Of a stretch of 64,000 bases of DNA, positions 11,333 through 22,824 are shown in pieces. The notes under the pieces are model-generated. The model made no database searches. It saw only the letters and a list, made by a program, of their open reading frames with translations, and was not told where the DNA came from. A program made the position numbers and the translations under genes. Source of the stretch: Pseudeuparius sepicola (Eukaryota > Arthropoda > Insecta > Coleoptera > Anthribidae). Every line of letters begins with the position of its first letter. The first letter of the stretch is position 1. The stretch spans positions 24,568,901-24,632,900 of the forward strand of contig OY987299.1 in assembly GCA_963920635.1 (NCBI GenBank), in the 5' to 3' direction.

Positions 11333-13264
11333 TTCGTATTTATGGCTGTATTTAATACTTATTTACTTTTGCCAATGTGTAGAAATGTCGAAGTATAGAC
11401 GTATTTATTTTTATATGTTAAAATCCTATAAAATGTGTTGTCGGAAAATAAAAATAAATAATAAAAAAGTTCGAATGTTTATTCAAATTTCAAAACTAAA
11501 TACATATATTTTATGTTCTGGAACTATTGATTCCGCTTTACGAAAAAAAATTCTTAGGTTTTACATTCTTTTGATTTGTAAGTGCATTGGGAAGGGCATT
11601 TATATCCTTTTCCTTTGTATGTTCGAAAATCTTTTGGTATCACAAGTTTCTTGAATGTCTAGAAAAAAAAAAACCAAAATTATTATACTTTGCAATTATT
11701 CATTAATTTGTACCACTTTATATGCACTTGATACTTAATATTTAAAGAATAAGAAAAAATCAGCTCTTTCAAAGAGTATAAAGTGGGGGTAAAATGAGAC
11801 ATTTTTCAAAACTTTTAATTTTTAAAGATTTTATGCAATACGAAAACGATTAAAAAATATTCATATATGCAGATTTTAGTGCCAACTTACTACATCCACC
11901 ATTAGAATTTTTGGGGAAATAACTATTTTCTTTGGGAAGAAAATCACGGGTTTGGGGCAAAAATAAGACGCCTTTTTAGGGAAGCAAGTATAGTAGATGT
12001 CGTAGTTGAATGTCGTTTTTTGCAATAATTATAGTTTTATTTTAGTACTAAGTTTTAAATTTTTAAAACCTACTTTCTGACACCCGTATAAAAATAAGGA
12101 ACCACTTTCTTTTCTAAAATTTTCCCCAAAATCACATGTTTTTTAATTTGATCAAAAAAACGTTCAAAAAATTCTTCTTTTTAGAATCTTTTTTTCAAAT
12201 TGTAGAAGACCGCGCATTTTTGGGGAAATATTTATAAAGGAAAGTAGCTGTTCCATATTTTTGCACGGATGTCAAACGTTTTTTTTATTATTTAAAATTT
12301 AGCAGAAAATTACAGAAACTTTGACATTTACGAAAATACTGCGTTACACTCTTGAGTCGAGTCTATTGAGGAACCAACGTTTATTAATTTATGTTGTACC
12401 TGGTATAAACTACATATAACTATACTATATCCAAGTTACAGAGGCAGTGAATTAATACATTGGCCATCACGTGGTCGCGATGTGACCTATTCTCTTAATG
12501 GTCTGGCCGCCGTAAAATCTCAAGTGTTTAGGCGGCAAGCGGGCCGGCTCTTCCTTCAGTCGAGTTTCCTGCATATTTTAGATCGGATCGCGAGCAGTAT
12601 ATTCTGTAAATTTATTTTGCTACTTAGGTACCTACTTTAAAGAAATCTATAAAGATCGATGAAGGGTAAAAACACAATTTTTAGAACTTCTAAAAGAATT
12701 AGTTCAAAATTACACTTGGAATATCATATTAGTCAAACCCTGGTAATCGATCGCAAAACGTTCATGTGATATTGTTTATATCTACTGCCCCTGTAACTTG
12801 GATAGACTATAACTGCCTTATAATTTTCTTATTTTGTGTGATATAAAAAAAGGTTTAGATAAAAGTTGTAGGGAATTTTATGCAGTTTTCTGGGATAGTA
12901 AGAAATTTTATACAGGGTGTTTCGCAATGACGTATCAAACGAAAATTATATTTTTTAAGTGGAACACCAAATACCCTATATTATATTGTTGCATTTTTTA
13001 AACTTTCTCGCATCGCTAAGCCAGTGAAAATGATATAAAACTTTGTATGATTATCTTTTTCGTATTTGAAATATTTTGATTTGAAATTTTATACTAAATT
13101 TATTTAACTTGAATTTGTGGATCTCACCATAAAGATAGACGATCAATGCAATAAACATTTTCTAAAAAGTTTCTGTTAAGATGCTTACCAAATAAATTAA
13201 AGTTCTTAATGGGGCACCCATTAGAATCTCTTTCGATATAACCGTTGACAGAAGTATGTATAAT
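11333..13264. other. Intergenic, no gene seen
   Basis: Long AT-rich stretch. 'tacagggtgtttcgcaatga' at 12912 looks like one end of a TA-flanked element without a partner. Slightly higher GC at about 12460-12600 shows no exon. The open frame at 11283-11654 starts in the foldback element and is low-complexity. Confidence 0.4.
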
Positions 13265-13830
13265 ATAGAATATACAGAATGATTTTTTAAAACTACCACC
13301 GCGATTTTCTCGCTTATTTTGAGCCGTACAAAAAGAAACGTAAGAAACAAAGATGTGGCAATTTTGGACAGCTAAGTGGTGCTGCAAAAGAAATCGGCAT
13401 CCATCGCCAACTTGTCGCGCAATATAAAAAAAAACTCAAATTGAGCAAAACAATTAATAGCCGTGGCATGTTTATTTTAAGAGATAGAGGAAAACTTTCA
13501 TATGGAAATTGAAGGCACTAAGAAGCTTTATGCAACTGGGTACTCACAAAGTTTCAGAAAATTGCATAGGGTCTTCGGCCCTCTTGATGCTATGAATTTT
13601 TTTTGTTTATTTCTTATTAAGCGATTTTCTCAATTTATTTTGGGCCGCACAGAAAATACGTAAGAAAATAAAATATGGCAATTTTTGGTCAGCCAGGCGA
13701 CGTTAAAAAAGAAATGGGCTTCCATGCCCAACTTTTGCGCTGTTCTAAAAAAACTTCAAATCTAGAAAAATTTTCATGTCCTCAAGAGAGCCGAAGACCT
13801 TTGTAATTTGCTAAAAAAAAGTACTAAAAG
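13265..13830. repeat. Dispersed repeat, two subunits of about 320 bp (copy 1)
   Basis: Two diverged direct subunits begin near 13300 and 13622 ('ttttctcgcttattttg' / 'ttttctcaatttattttg', each followed by an 'aagaaa...atgtggcaattttt'-type block). The same organisation recurs at 61985-62600. No TIRs or coding content recognised. Confidence 0.6.
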
Positions 13831-14220
13831 TTCCGAAATGAAAATCGTGTCTACATTAGGTACTATCAATTTGTGGTTCAGTTTGGCTACATTGATTTTT
13901 CAATTTGTTCTCGTAAAATGTGTCTTTTACGAACAAAATTTCGTAAATATTACGAGACAGATAGTGAGAATTATTAAAAATAATGTCAGTGAACATTGAT
14001 TTTACGAAAGTATTTAATCGCAGTTATAGGATCAAATTATAATCTTCATTATAGACTATAATGAAATGAGCCCACCTAGCTGTGCACTCTGTACTTACTT
14101 CTTGATTAAAAACCTTTTATTAGGGTCCTTTCCAAAAATATAAATATTACTTGTATGATTCCAAACTCCTATCAGAAGATAGTAAGTAGGAAAGGGTTAA
14201 TAAAGTACCTAAGTACTTAC

Positions 14221-14346
14221 GTGCACCCAGGAGATGCCGCAGTCCAGCAGTGGGCCAGACTCGAAGTCCAATGGATCGCCGACCTCGGGTGGTTTGTCCT
14301 CGCCCAAAAAGCGGCCGATGGCGTCGAAAAAGAAAGACAGCAACAT
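14221..14346 (-). CDS. First coding exon of an unrecognised protein
   Basis: On the minus strand an ATG at 14346 opens a 42-codon frame that ends exactly at a consensus donor (GTGCAC|GTAAGT, exon end 14221), phase 0. It begins MLLSFFFDAIGRFLGEDKPP and ends LLDCGISWVH. An in-frame stop lies just upstream of the ATG. The exon is clearly GC-richer than its surroundings and uses G/C at third positions, unlike random AT-rich sequence; this with the perfect donor is why I call it coding. The following exons were not found and may be far away on the minus strand (below 14221) or outside the window. The N-terminal part is hydrophobic with an amphipathic look. I do not recognise the family and assign no function. 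Confidence 0.55.
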
Positions 14347-14560
14347 ATCCCCTCGTTAAGATTTAAATCTACGCCGGAATTTAGTCATCTTGTCCGTGTC
14401 CCACAACACCGATCCCCTGCCCAGAACATTATCGGCCAACCAAACGATTTGACTGACAGCAGTTTTGTGACAACGCGTCTGACAAAGTGTGGAAAATTTA
14501 TTTTTTCATCAAGTAGTTCACTATTATCCAAACCCAAACCATCGCCACCATCGAATTTGA
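14347..14560 (-). promoter_or_regulatory. Likely 5' UTR/promoter of the exon at 14221-14346
   Basis: Moderately GC-rich sequence upstream of the ATG, falling to AT-rich background past about 14560. No clear TATA box or initiator was found. Inferred from composition and position. Confidence 0.3.
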
Positions 14561-15034
14561 TAATGATCGCAACCTACTCAACTACTCGCAAAATCACGTG
14601 TATCTAAATTCCCATTTAAGGAACTTTAGCGTAAATAGGACTTCTGGATATCCAAATTAAATTTATAGTTTGTGGTTGGATAATACAGCTACAATTTAAG
14701 TGATTTTATCTAGATGAAATAAGGATATTTTGTGGCAAGCATTCTCATTTTGCAGATACCGATCTCCATTTTGATGTCAATATCTATCACAATTCTTCAC
14801 GACTTAAAAGTGCGGATTCAATAGGATGTGAGAACTTGTAGAAAATTTTCTTTTATAAAGTTAACAGCAATGATTTTTGTGGACACCCTATAAGGTTTGT
14901 AAAAATTTTACTTTTTTTACAATATTATTAGCATATAGAAACTCCAACTACGAATAGTCTTTGAAGAAAATGGTAGCCGTATGAAGGATTATTTCAACCA
15001 CTGTTTATAAGAATTTTTGTGTTTAGTAAGTATA

Positions 15035-16456
15035 TTAAGGGCAGAATGTAAAGGCGAAGTCGGTCATAAAATCGAGAGAGATGGGCTATGATTTTCCTAC
15101 CTGCTCTCCCTTATGTTTTGGAGCGAGGGGTTCGGCTCAAAGAACCGGAAGACCAACTTTTTATTGCTCTGTCCTTGTCTGATACATTATGTTAATAAAG
15201 ATAATATATTGAAATGGGAGTACCTACGCCTATAAAACGGCAGTAATTAAATATTTGGTTTATTTTGGTGATAGACTTCCTGTAATAACAATGCAGCGTG
15301 AAGTATTCAGTGCCCAAAGTAGAAAATTAATATTAAATGTGGTGAAATATTTCCAAGAGAAAAAAAGAGAACACACGTGAAAATTTATCGGTACTTCAAT
15401 GTGCATCGGAGGCGTTACAGATTAGTACAAGGACCATTTCACGAATTAGGCAAGAAGGCATTAAACATATTAAAATGGTACACACTAAAATTCCCTTAAA
15501 TGTGAGTTGCTCCAGATCGTTAAAAATTATAAATCCAAGTTGCCTTATGCGTCTGACAATATAATTAATAAAATGGGACATCAAGTGTTGAGGCTTCCCC
15601 CATTATTGTATATTTAATGCAATAGAATTGATATGGGCCCAATGCAAAACTTTTTTTAATAAGAAAATTGTATCTGAGGCAATGCATGATGATAACACCG
15701 TAATGTCTATTTGGAAAGAAGCTCTCCAGGAAGTACTAAAGAAAACTGGCCCAGTTGCATAAAACACACCGAGAACGTTGTTAAGGACTATTGGCGTTGA
15801 CTGAAGGTTTCTTCACCCAACGCTATTGGAAAAAATAAAAGATATTGGACGTTGACATAGACCCAATTATTATTAATTTAAATGACGATTCATATTCGGA
15901 TGATAGTATTTTATATTCTGACTAAAATTGTATATTATTATTATTTATTTATTAAGTATATACTGACTTCTGACTATGTAAAGTTTATTTTATGTTGATA
16001 TTTAATTTGTAACTAAAAATATAAATATATATATTTTTTTGCCTAACCATTACAATAATTATTTAAATACCTAAGACCTACGTTGAATATCAGGATCATT
16101 ATCTTTTAATTGCCAGTCTAAATTACCGAATTAATCTTCAAAAATTACAAATGAAATTACCACAGGTACCTAAGTACAAATTTTTAATCCGTCCGTTCAC
16201 ATCAAGTAGTAAAGCAATAATTTGTTCTAGGCCGACCCTGCCTGCCTTAAACAATCAACTAGTAATACAAGACAAGTACTCGGTTTTCTATCTCTCTTCC
16301 TTTCATGAAAGGTGCTTAGCAAACTTTAAGACGTACGTCGAATACAAATTGGAGGCGGAGACAAGAGTTTAATTGTACGAGTGCAAGTAAAGCAATAGAT
16401 ATAGCGCTCTCTCTTTGATGATTTATTACCGACTTCGCCTTTACATTCTGCCCTTA
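15035..16456. mobile_element. Tc1/mariner element with TIRs, 1.4 kb, defective
   Basis: Left TIR 'taagggcagaatgtaaaggc' + 'gaagtcggt'; right TIR is the matching inverse ending 'tgcccttac' near 16457. The TIRs are at least 29 bases and nearly identical. The only recognisable cargo is the broken transposase at 15291-15762. The distal 600 bases have no coding signal. Confidence 0.8.
15291..15762 (+). pseudogene. Decayed Tc1/mariner (IS630-type) transposase
   Basis: The ATG at 15291 starts a helix-turn-helix-like N terminus (MQREVFSAQSRKLILNVVKY), interrupted by a stop after about 29 codons. The frame resumes as SVLQCASEALQISTRTISRI, typical of the DNA-binding region. After a deletion that removes the expected DDE core, the C-terminal part reads NAIELIWAQCKTFFNKKIV and continues to TAA at 15760. 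The 'N-x-I-E-x-I/V-W' motif is the hallmark around the last catalytic acid in this superfamily. At least one stop, a frame change and an internal deletion mean no active enzyme is encoded. Confidence 0.75.
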
Positions 16457-18948
16457 CTATACTTACCTACTTACCTGATGTAGACAATATATTGTTAGTA
16501 GAAGCGCGTGTGTACCTATAGATATTTTATTCCAAAATCAACCGCCGAACGTCCCAAATAGATGTTTCTCAGTTCATGAAGATGGTTTTGAGATGTTATT
16601 AGTGGGGTAAACTTTAACTTAAATATACATGTTATTTAAACGTTTCCACGCCCTTTTCTTTTCTTTGTATTCGTTTTTTACTCCATCATTAGAGCAGTTT
16701 TGCTAATGTTAATAATAATTTCAATAAATAATAATCACTAAAAAGTTAGGCGGATTTGACAAAAATGTTAAAATGTTCTTGGAGCAATAAATAATTATGA
16801 TAGCAGTGATCCCACAACAAAATGGTAACTAGATAATATCCCGTTCTCATATCCTATTGAAACCTCTTTTGTGAAGTTTGACGTTTTTGATGGGTTCAAT
16901 TGATCTGCCCACAGTTGTTACAACTTGAATGATCCCAGGAAACATAATACACCATATTATACGTATTTTATACGTTCAGTTGGTATAATTTTGGTATAGA
17001 AGTATATATTTTTAAATAATATACGTATATCCGATACTAGGACGTTGCTGTAGTATATGATATCCCAATAATATGCGTCTAAAATCTGTTTAGGAGGTAG
17101 TCATTATCTTATACTACAAATAACGTTTCTAATATATCCTAATACGTATATACAAGTCTTACGTCTTACGACAAATAATATACATATAATTTCTACTTGT
17201 TTTATTCGTTTCTAATAGACCGAAATTAAGGCACAGAAATACGATACACTTATATTATTCGTTGAACTATTATTTACGGCCAACTTTATCAAACACTAAT
17301 AACATAATTTTTGGTTTACTTTAATTGTCATTAGATAACCATAAGTGATATACATGAAATCCACGTATATACATATTAGTATTTTATACCGTTTTGGTAT
17401 TCCCAAAATATTTTTTGGCAGTATATAATATTCTAAAAATATACCTTTAAAAGTAACGTATCTTATACCAGAAAATATGTAAATTATTATACCTATATCG
17501 GATACCATATTTAACATAATGTTGCTATTTAGGCAACAATGTATATGATATACGAATATTGTACGTTTAAATGTGTTTAAAAAGTACTCCTTATATTAGA
17601 CTACAAATAACGATTTTAATATACTCTAACACCTATACATAATTGTTTCAATTCTTATGTATAATATACGTATTATATACTTTGATACTTTTATAGTGTT
17701 TGATACCCCGAAATTAGGATATGGAAATACGATATACTAAAATTATTCGTTAAATATTGTTTAGAACTAACTTTATCGTACACGAATAACTTGTATTTCC
17801 GGTTTACTTTAATTCTCATTATAGAAAGCCCTAAATGATATACTTAAAATCGACGTATATACATATTAGTATTTTATACCTTTCTGGTATTTCTAAAATA
17901 TATTTTGGAAGTATATAATATCCTAAAAATATACCCTTAAAGGTAACGTATCTTATACCAGCAAATATTTAAATTAATATACGTATATCGGATACCCTAA
18001 CGTTGCTATTTAGCGAAAAGTGCGTATATGATATACGATATTGTACGTTTAAATGTGTTTAAAAAGTAAACTCCTTATCTCAGGCTAGAAATAACGTTTT
18101 TAGTACCTATACTTTAACACCTATATATAATTGTTTAAATTCTTATTTATAATATACGTGTATATTTTGACACTTTTATAGTGTTTGATACACCGAAATT
18201 ATTATATTTAATTACGATATACTAAAATTATTCGTTAAATATTTTTTGGAACTAACTTTATCATACACGAATAACTTATATTTCCGGTTTACTTTAATTC
18301 TCATTATAGAAAGCCCTAAATGATATACTTAAAATCGACGTATATACATATTAGTATTTTATACCTTTCTGGTATTCCTAAAATATATTTTGGAAGTATA
18401 TAATATCCTAAAAATATACCCTTAAAAGTAACGTATCTTATACCAGCAAATATTTAAATTAATATACGTATATCGGATACCATAACGTTGCTATTTAGCG
18501 AAAAGTGCGTATATGATATACGATATTGTACGTTTAAATGTGTTTCAAAAGTAGACTCCTTATCTCAGGCTACAAATAACGTTTTTAGTAGAAAACACCT
18601 ATATGTAATTGTTTAAATTCTTATGTATAATATACGTGTATATTTTGACACTTTTAGAGTGTTTGATACACCGAAATTATTATAGTAAATTACGATATAC
18701 TAAAATTATTCGTTAAATATTATTTGGAACTAACTTTATCGTACACGAATTACTTATATTTCCGGTTTACTTTAATTCTCATTAGAAAGCCCTAAGTGAT
18801 ATACTTAAAATCGACGTATATACATATTAGTATTTTATACCTTTCTGGTATTCCTAAAATATTTTTTAGAGGTGTATAATATCCTAAAAATATACCCTTA
18901 AAAGTAACGTACCTTATACCAGCAAACATTTAATAGTATACCTATTAC

Positions 18949-19640
18949 ATAGCGAGAGTTGTAAACAGCTTATTACGTATGAGTGGAAAAGTTGCACACA
19001 AGCCGCGCAGCGGCGAGTGCTGCAATTCCACGAGTATGTAATAAGCTTACAACTCGAGCTTTGTATTATAGTTTTTTTTTCGAAAAACTATTATAATAAA
19101 TAAACTATATTTCTGATTATCTGTCAGGCAACAATTAGTATGTTGATTAGTTGCTGTTGCTATGGTGACGCGGATGCCGCGCTAACAAGGCACCCGTGAT
19201 AATTGCGTTTTAATTAAGAACATATACGTAATTTTTTTTTCTACTCCTATGCTAGTAACATACCTATTATGTGACGGTTTAGATTATAAGTAAGTTCATT
19301 GTTACGAACACTGATACGTAATGACTGACATGTAATGACTGACACATAATAAAAAAAATACGTATCTGTTCTTAATTAAAACGCAATTATCACGGGTGCC
19401 TTGTTAGCGCGGCATCCGCGTCACCATAGCAACTAACCAACATACTAATTGTTGCCTGTCAGATAATCAGTAGTATAGTTTATCTATTATAATAGTTTTT
19501 CTTTCGTCGAAGAAAAATTATAATACAAAACTCGTGTTGTAAGCTTATTACATACTCGTGGAATTACAGCACTCGCCGGTGCGCGGCTCGTGCGCAACTT
19601 TTCCACTCATACGTAATAAGCTGTTTACAACACTCGCTAT
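18949..19640. mobile_element. Foldback element with hairpins inside each arm
   Basis: Outer inverted repeats of about 280 bases start ATAGCGAGAGTTGTAAACAG and end with the inverse ...CTCGCTAT. Each arm also contains a shorter inverted pair ('gtaaacagcttattacgt' against 'gtatgtaataagcttacaac', about 110 bases apart), so the element can fold into a hairpin of hairpins. Both arms carry the CG-rich block 'gcggatgccgcgctaacaag' next to an X-box-like site (see findings). Inserted in the 480-bp array. Confidence 0.8.
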
Positions 19641-19684
19641 CTAATATACTATTATTACGTGTCAGTCATTACGTATCAGTGTTG
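19307..19684. repeat. Second inverted pair overlapping the foldback element
   Basis: 'acactgatacgtaatgactg' at 19307 is inverted at about 19656-19684 ('cagtcattacgtatcagtgt'). One member lies in the centre of the foldback element, the other just outside its right end. This implies nested insertion or a partial inversion rather than one simple insertion. Confidence 0.6.
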
Positions 19685-20005
19685 TATATATGATATACTT
19701 ACGAATATTGTGCATTTAAATATATTTGAAAGGTACTCCTTATCTAAAAGTAGCGTTTTTAATCTACCCTAATACCAATACCAATATTATATAATAGTTT
19801 AAATTCTTATTTATAGTATACGTATATGTTTAGACCAAAATTATTAAATGGAAATACGATATACTTAAATTATTCGTAGAAATATTATTTAGGGCTAACT
19901 TTGTTATACACGAAAACTAATTACCTACTTCAATTGTCATTAGAAAGCTCTAAATGATATAGGTACGTAAAATCCACGTATAGATACATGTTAGTAATTT
20001 ACACC

Positions 20006-20749
20006 TTTTTTGGGAGTTAGAATGTCTACACAAGAATTCGCGTTTTTTTTTAGCAGAAAGAGTTTAATATGTAATAAATTTACACCATCTTGTTAAATTT
20101 CAACATTCCGAATACCTTAATCAATGATTCCAAGCATTCGTTCTTGTTTAAGAACTTCTTCAGATCTGAAGATAATTATCATTTAGTATAGGTATTGTTG
20201 TTATTAGGTAGTAAATAATACTTATATTTAAATTATGGGACATTTATTACATAATAATTAGTTGTTGTTAAATTGGCCGGTCGGTATATGTTCTTCTTTA
20301 GAAAAATATCTTAAATAGGCATCGATATAAAATTGTACAAAGTTTGGAAAATCTGCGCATAGTAAATCTTTCTAATAAATAAAATAATTTCAAGGGACGA
20401 TTTTTGTTTGGATTTTCTTCCTTTGTTTAAATTTATGCTAGATCGAAAACATGGATGACATAACCACACAACAATTAAAAAAGGGGATTTCTTGACATAA
20501 AGGTATAGTAAACTAAATAAAAATACATCAGCACTTTGTGAATATGGTCATGGAAGCACTGCCGGCTATATAATGTATAGGTAATACCAAGTTTCTAAAT
20601 TAAGAGGCGCAGATACGGGTAATCGGTAGTATCGGTACCAATAAAACTTAGTAGGTACCTAAATAAAAAAAGAATGTCATTTTTAGACAAAGAATTCAAT
20701 GTCTTACAAAAAGTGCCGCTTGACATTTTTTCTTATGTGTAATCGTTTC
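20006..20749. other. Intergenic, no supported feature
   Basis: AT-rich sequence following the satellite array. No exon, RNA gene or repeat partner recognised. Confidence 0.4.
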
Positions 20750-21095
20750 AATGCAATTTTTTTTGCAAAATTATTAGTAAAATAATTGTGCCTACAAGTT
20801 TTACCCAAAACGGAAAAATGTGTTTTTTGTTACGAGAATTAGGTACACGCTTTTTGTAAAAAATAATTTTAGAAATTGTTCCAATGGACTAGACGCACGG
20901 TACATAAGTACCTCATTAAATGATTTAGATTACTTCATCTGAAAATTAATTCCACGCTTGGGTATGTCTACGCCACTGAAAATCTTTCTAAAATTAAAAA
21001 AAAAACTAAATTGCATGGCAAGAAACACATTTTCCCGTTTTTGGTAGAACTTTTAGACAAAATTACTTTACTAATTATTTTGTCATAAAAATACA
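20750..21095. repeat. Palindromic element, diverged
   Basis: 'aaattattagtaaaataatt' near 20768 and the block 'acccaaaacggaaaaatgtg' near 20805 are mirrored near 21025-21090. Arms of about 120 bases; non-coding. Confidence 0.55.
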
Positions 21096-21609
21096 TACCT
21101 ATAGGTACATCTTGTGTGCCAAATTTGGTTAGAATATATTAAACAGTTTATAAATTAAAAAATAATATTATATATTTTCGAAATTAATAACGCCCTGTAT
21201 CTCAGAAACGAAGAACTTTACGTCTTATGTTTACATGAGCAACCTAAATTAAAATGATTTTTTCTATCTCTTGTGAAATTTTGTCCTAAACAAACTTTAT
21301 GCAAAATATTCGGTGTAGAATGCGGAAATTTCAACAATGGTTCTGACAGTCTATGTGCTTTGTCTATACTTCCATTAGTAATTAATTTTAAGAAAAGATA
21401 TTGGTTTTAGTATCACCCTGAAAAATATTTTGATATTAGAATACCTAAATACATATAAGAAGCCCTACTTATATTTTCTGTATTGCCTTAAAAAATATAT
21501 TGTGGAAAAATAATCAGACTCCTTAATTTCCTATATTTAAGACGTCTGAAGTGTAAAAAACATGATAAACGGATCAAAATATCTGGTGATTTCCAATTTC
21601 ATTTTCTGT

Positions 21610-21825
21610 CAATTTAAACGGGAGATGTCATTCCCGCGCTGCGCGCGGATTGGTTCAAGAGTTACCATGCAACCTATGTCTAACCTTGGCCTCTATCGGC
21701 TACCGGCGGACGCGAGCCCGTTCCGGCCGGCGCGGCGCGGCGCGGCGAGGCAGGCGCAGAGAAATTTCTCTGGGCAGGCGCCGCGCGGCTACCGACACAG
21801 CCAGTGTTGCCACATACCTATTATG
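21610..21825. promoter_or_regulatory. CpG-rich island with promoter-type motifs
   Basis: About 200 bases of high-GC, CpG-dense sequence in an AT-rich setting, including a run of 'ggcgcggcgcggcg' type. It contains ATTGG (an inverted CCAAT box) at about 21649 and, a few bases on, 'gttaccatgcaac' at 21661-21673, one base short of a canonical RFX X-box. No splice donor or TATA box could be assigned, so orientation is unknown. Two overlapping open frames here follow from GC content and are not called as genes. Confidence 0.4.
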
Positions 21826-21985
21826 TTTTTTTCTAGGGACCTGTCCTGTCAAAAACGAGCGAGATTTCCATTCCAATTACCTACTTAATACTCAACATGC
21901 TTAACACGACATTTTTCATAATACGATAATAATGTTCTTCTTAATAATAAATTATTGATACCATACGATACGCGATTGAATATAA

Positions 21986-22824
21986 CCCAGTTAACCACAT
22001 TTGACGCATAACGCCAATTTAACGTATTTTTATAACATAAAAAATACGTAAAGAAATTACGTTTCTAGAGTAGCGTTAAAATAACGTCATTATTTCGGCA
22101 TCGTTAACCACATTTGATGTATAACGTCAATTTAACGTATTTTTATAACATAAAAAATACGTAGCGTTAATATTACGTCATTACTACGATACCCAGCTAA
22201 CCACGTATTACCTATAACCGTTGAATGAGGGAAGTTATTTTAATAACGTAACAAACACGTAGGTAGCTCAATTTACGGAAATATAACTTTATAAATACAT
22301 CAAAAATGACATAATAAAAATAAGTAATAAAACTAGCGTCAATATTACGTTATTACTACGGTACAGATACTCCCGAATAATAAAACTTGGACCAAGGTTT
22401 TTGGGAAATCACAACAGAGTCCTTTCCTGAGACGATTAAGATCCTTTTGGCTTTGTCCCCTCCGTTACATGAATTTTTAGGCACCCTTTATTTTATTTCT
22501 ATTTATTTCTGTGACGTCATCGACATTCTAGCTTACACTGTTTTAGGCAATATTTTTCATGTGCTTCGATAGCTTAGTTGGTAAGAGCGTCGACATTAAT
22601 TCTGATGTTCGTAGGTTCGAACCCCGGTGTTGGTGTGCGAATATTTTTTATGAGGTTATATCTACGTTAAGTTTATGAGGTTATTTCTACGTCAGGATAT
22701 TAACATTACTCTACCGGACTTTTTGTCATAATTCTAACGTTAGTTTAACGTGATTTTCCTAACGTTATGGAATTATAACTATAACGGTATTTTGAGGTAA
22801 AAAAACGATTGTTGGTTAGCTGGG
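21986..22824. mobile_element. Element bounded by CCCAG(C/T)TAACCA inverted ends
   Basis: Starts 'cccagttaaccacat', repeats a similar start at about 22193 ('cccagctaaccacg'), and ends with the inverse 'ggttagctggg' at 22824. The first part holds diverged direct repeats of 'gccaatttaacgtattttta'. The right part carries a tRNA-derived segment (22561-22639). Bounds are short, so the class is uncertain. Confidence 0.55.
22561..22639 (+). ncRNA. tRNA-derived segment with intact A and B boxes (SINE head or tRNA pseudogene)
   Basis: TAGCTTAGTTGG (22570-22581) is a perfect match to the pol III A box, and GGTTCGAACCC (22614-22624) to the B box, at normal tRNA spacing. The acceptor stem does not pair and the T stem pairs only next to its loop, so it is not a functional tRNA. 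It lies inside the element at 21986-22824. It could drive pol III transcription, but that is inference. Confidence 0.7.

Larger units (their letters stand above)
16950..20005. repeat. Tandem array with a unit of about 480 bp
   Basis: The marker 'ggtttactttaatt' recurs at 17313, 17801, 18286 and 18763 (spacings 488, 485, 477), with a further diverged unit at about 19690-20005. Units are rich in TATACGTATA-like steps and share blocks such as 'cgacgtatatacatattagt' and 'aaaagtaacgtatcttatac'. The middle copies are the most alike. The array is interrupted by the foldback element at 18949-19640. Non-coding, satellite-like. Confidence 0.85.

Noticed and set aside
14155..14607. Plus-strand open frame of 150 codons
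   Set aside because: It is the complement of the minus-strand exon at 14221-14346 and its upstream GC-rich DNA; only the minus strand has a proper ATG-to-donor structure.
21562..21904. Two overlapping plus-strand frames with Arg/Ala-rich products
   Set aside because: Low-complexity translation of a CpG island; no splice or start context favours either.
22561..22639. Functional tRNA gene
   Set aside because: Acceptor stem does not pair and T stem is poor despite good A and B boxes.
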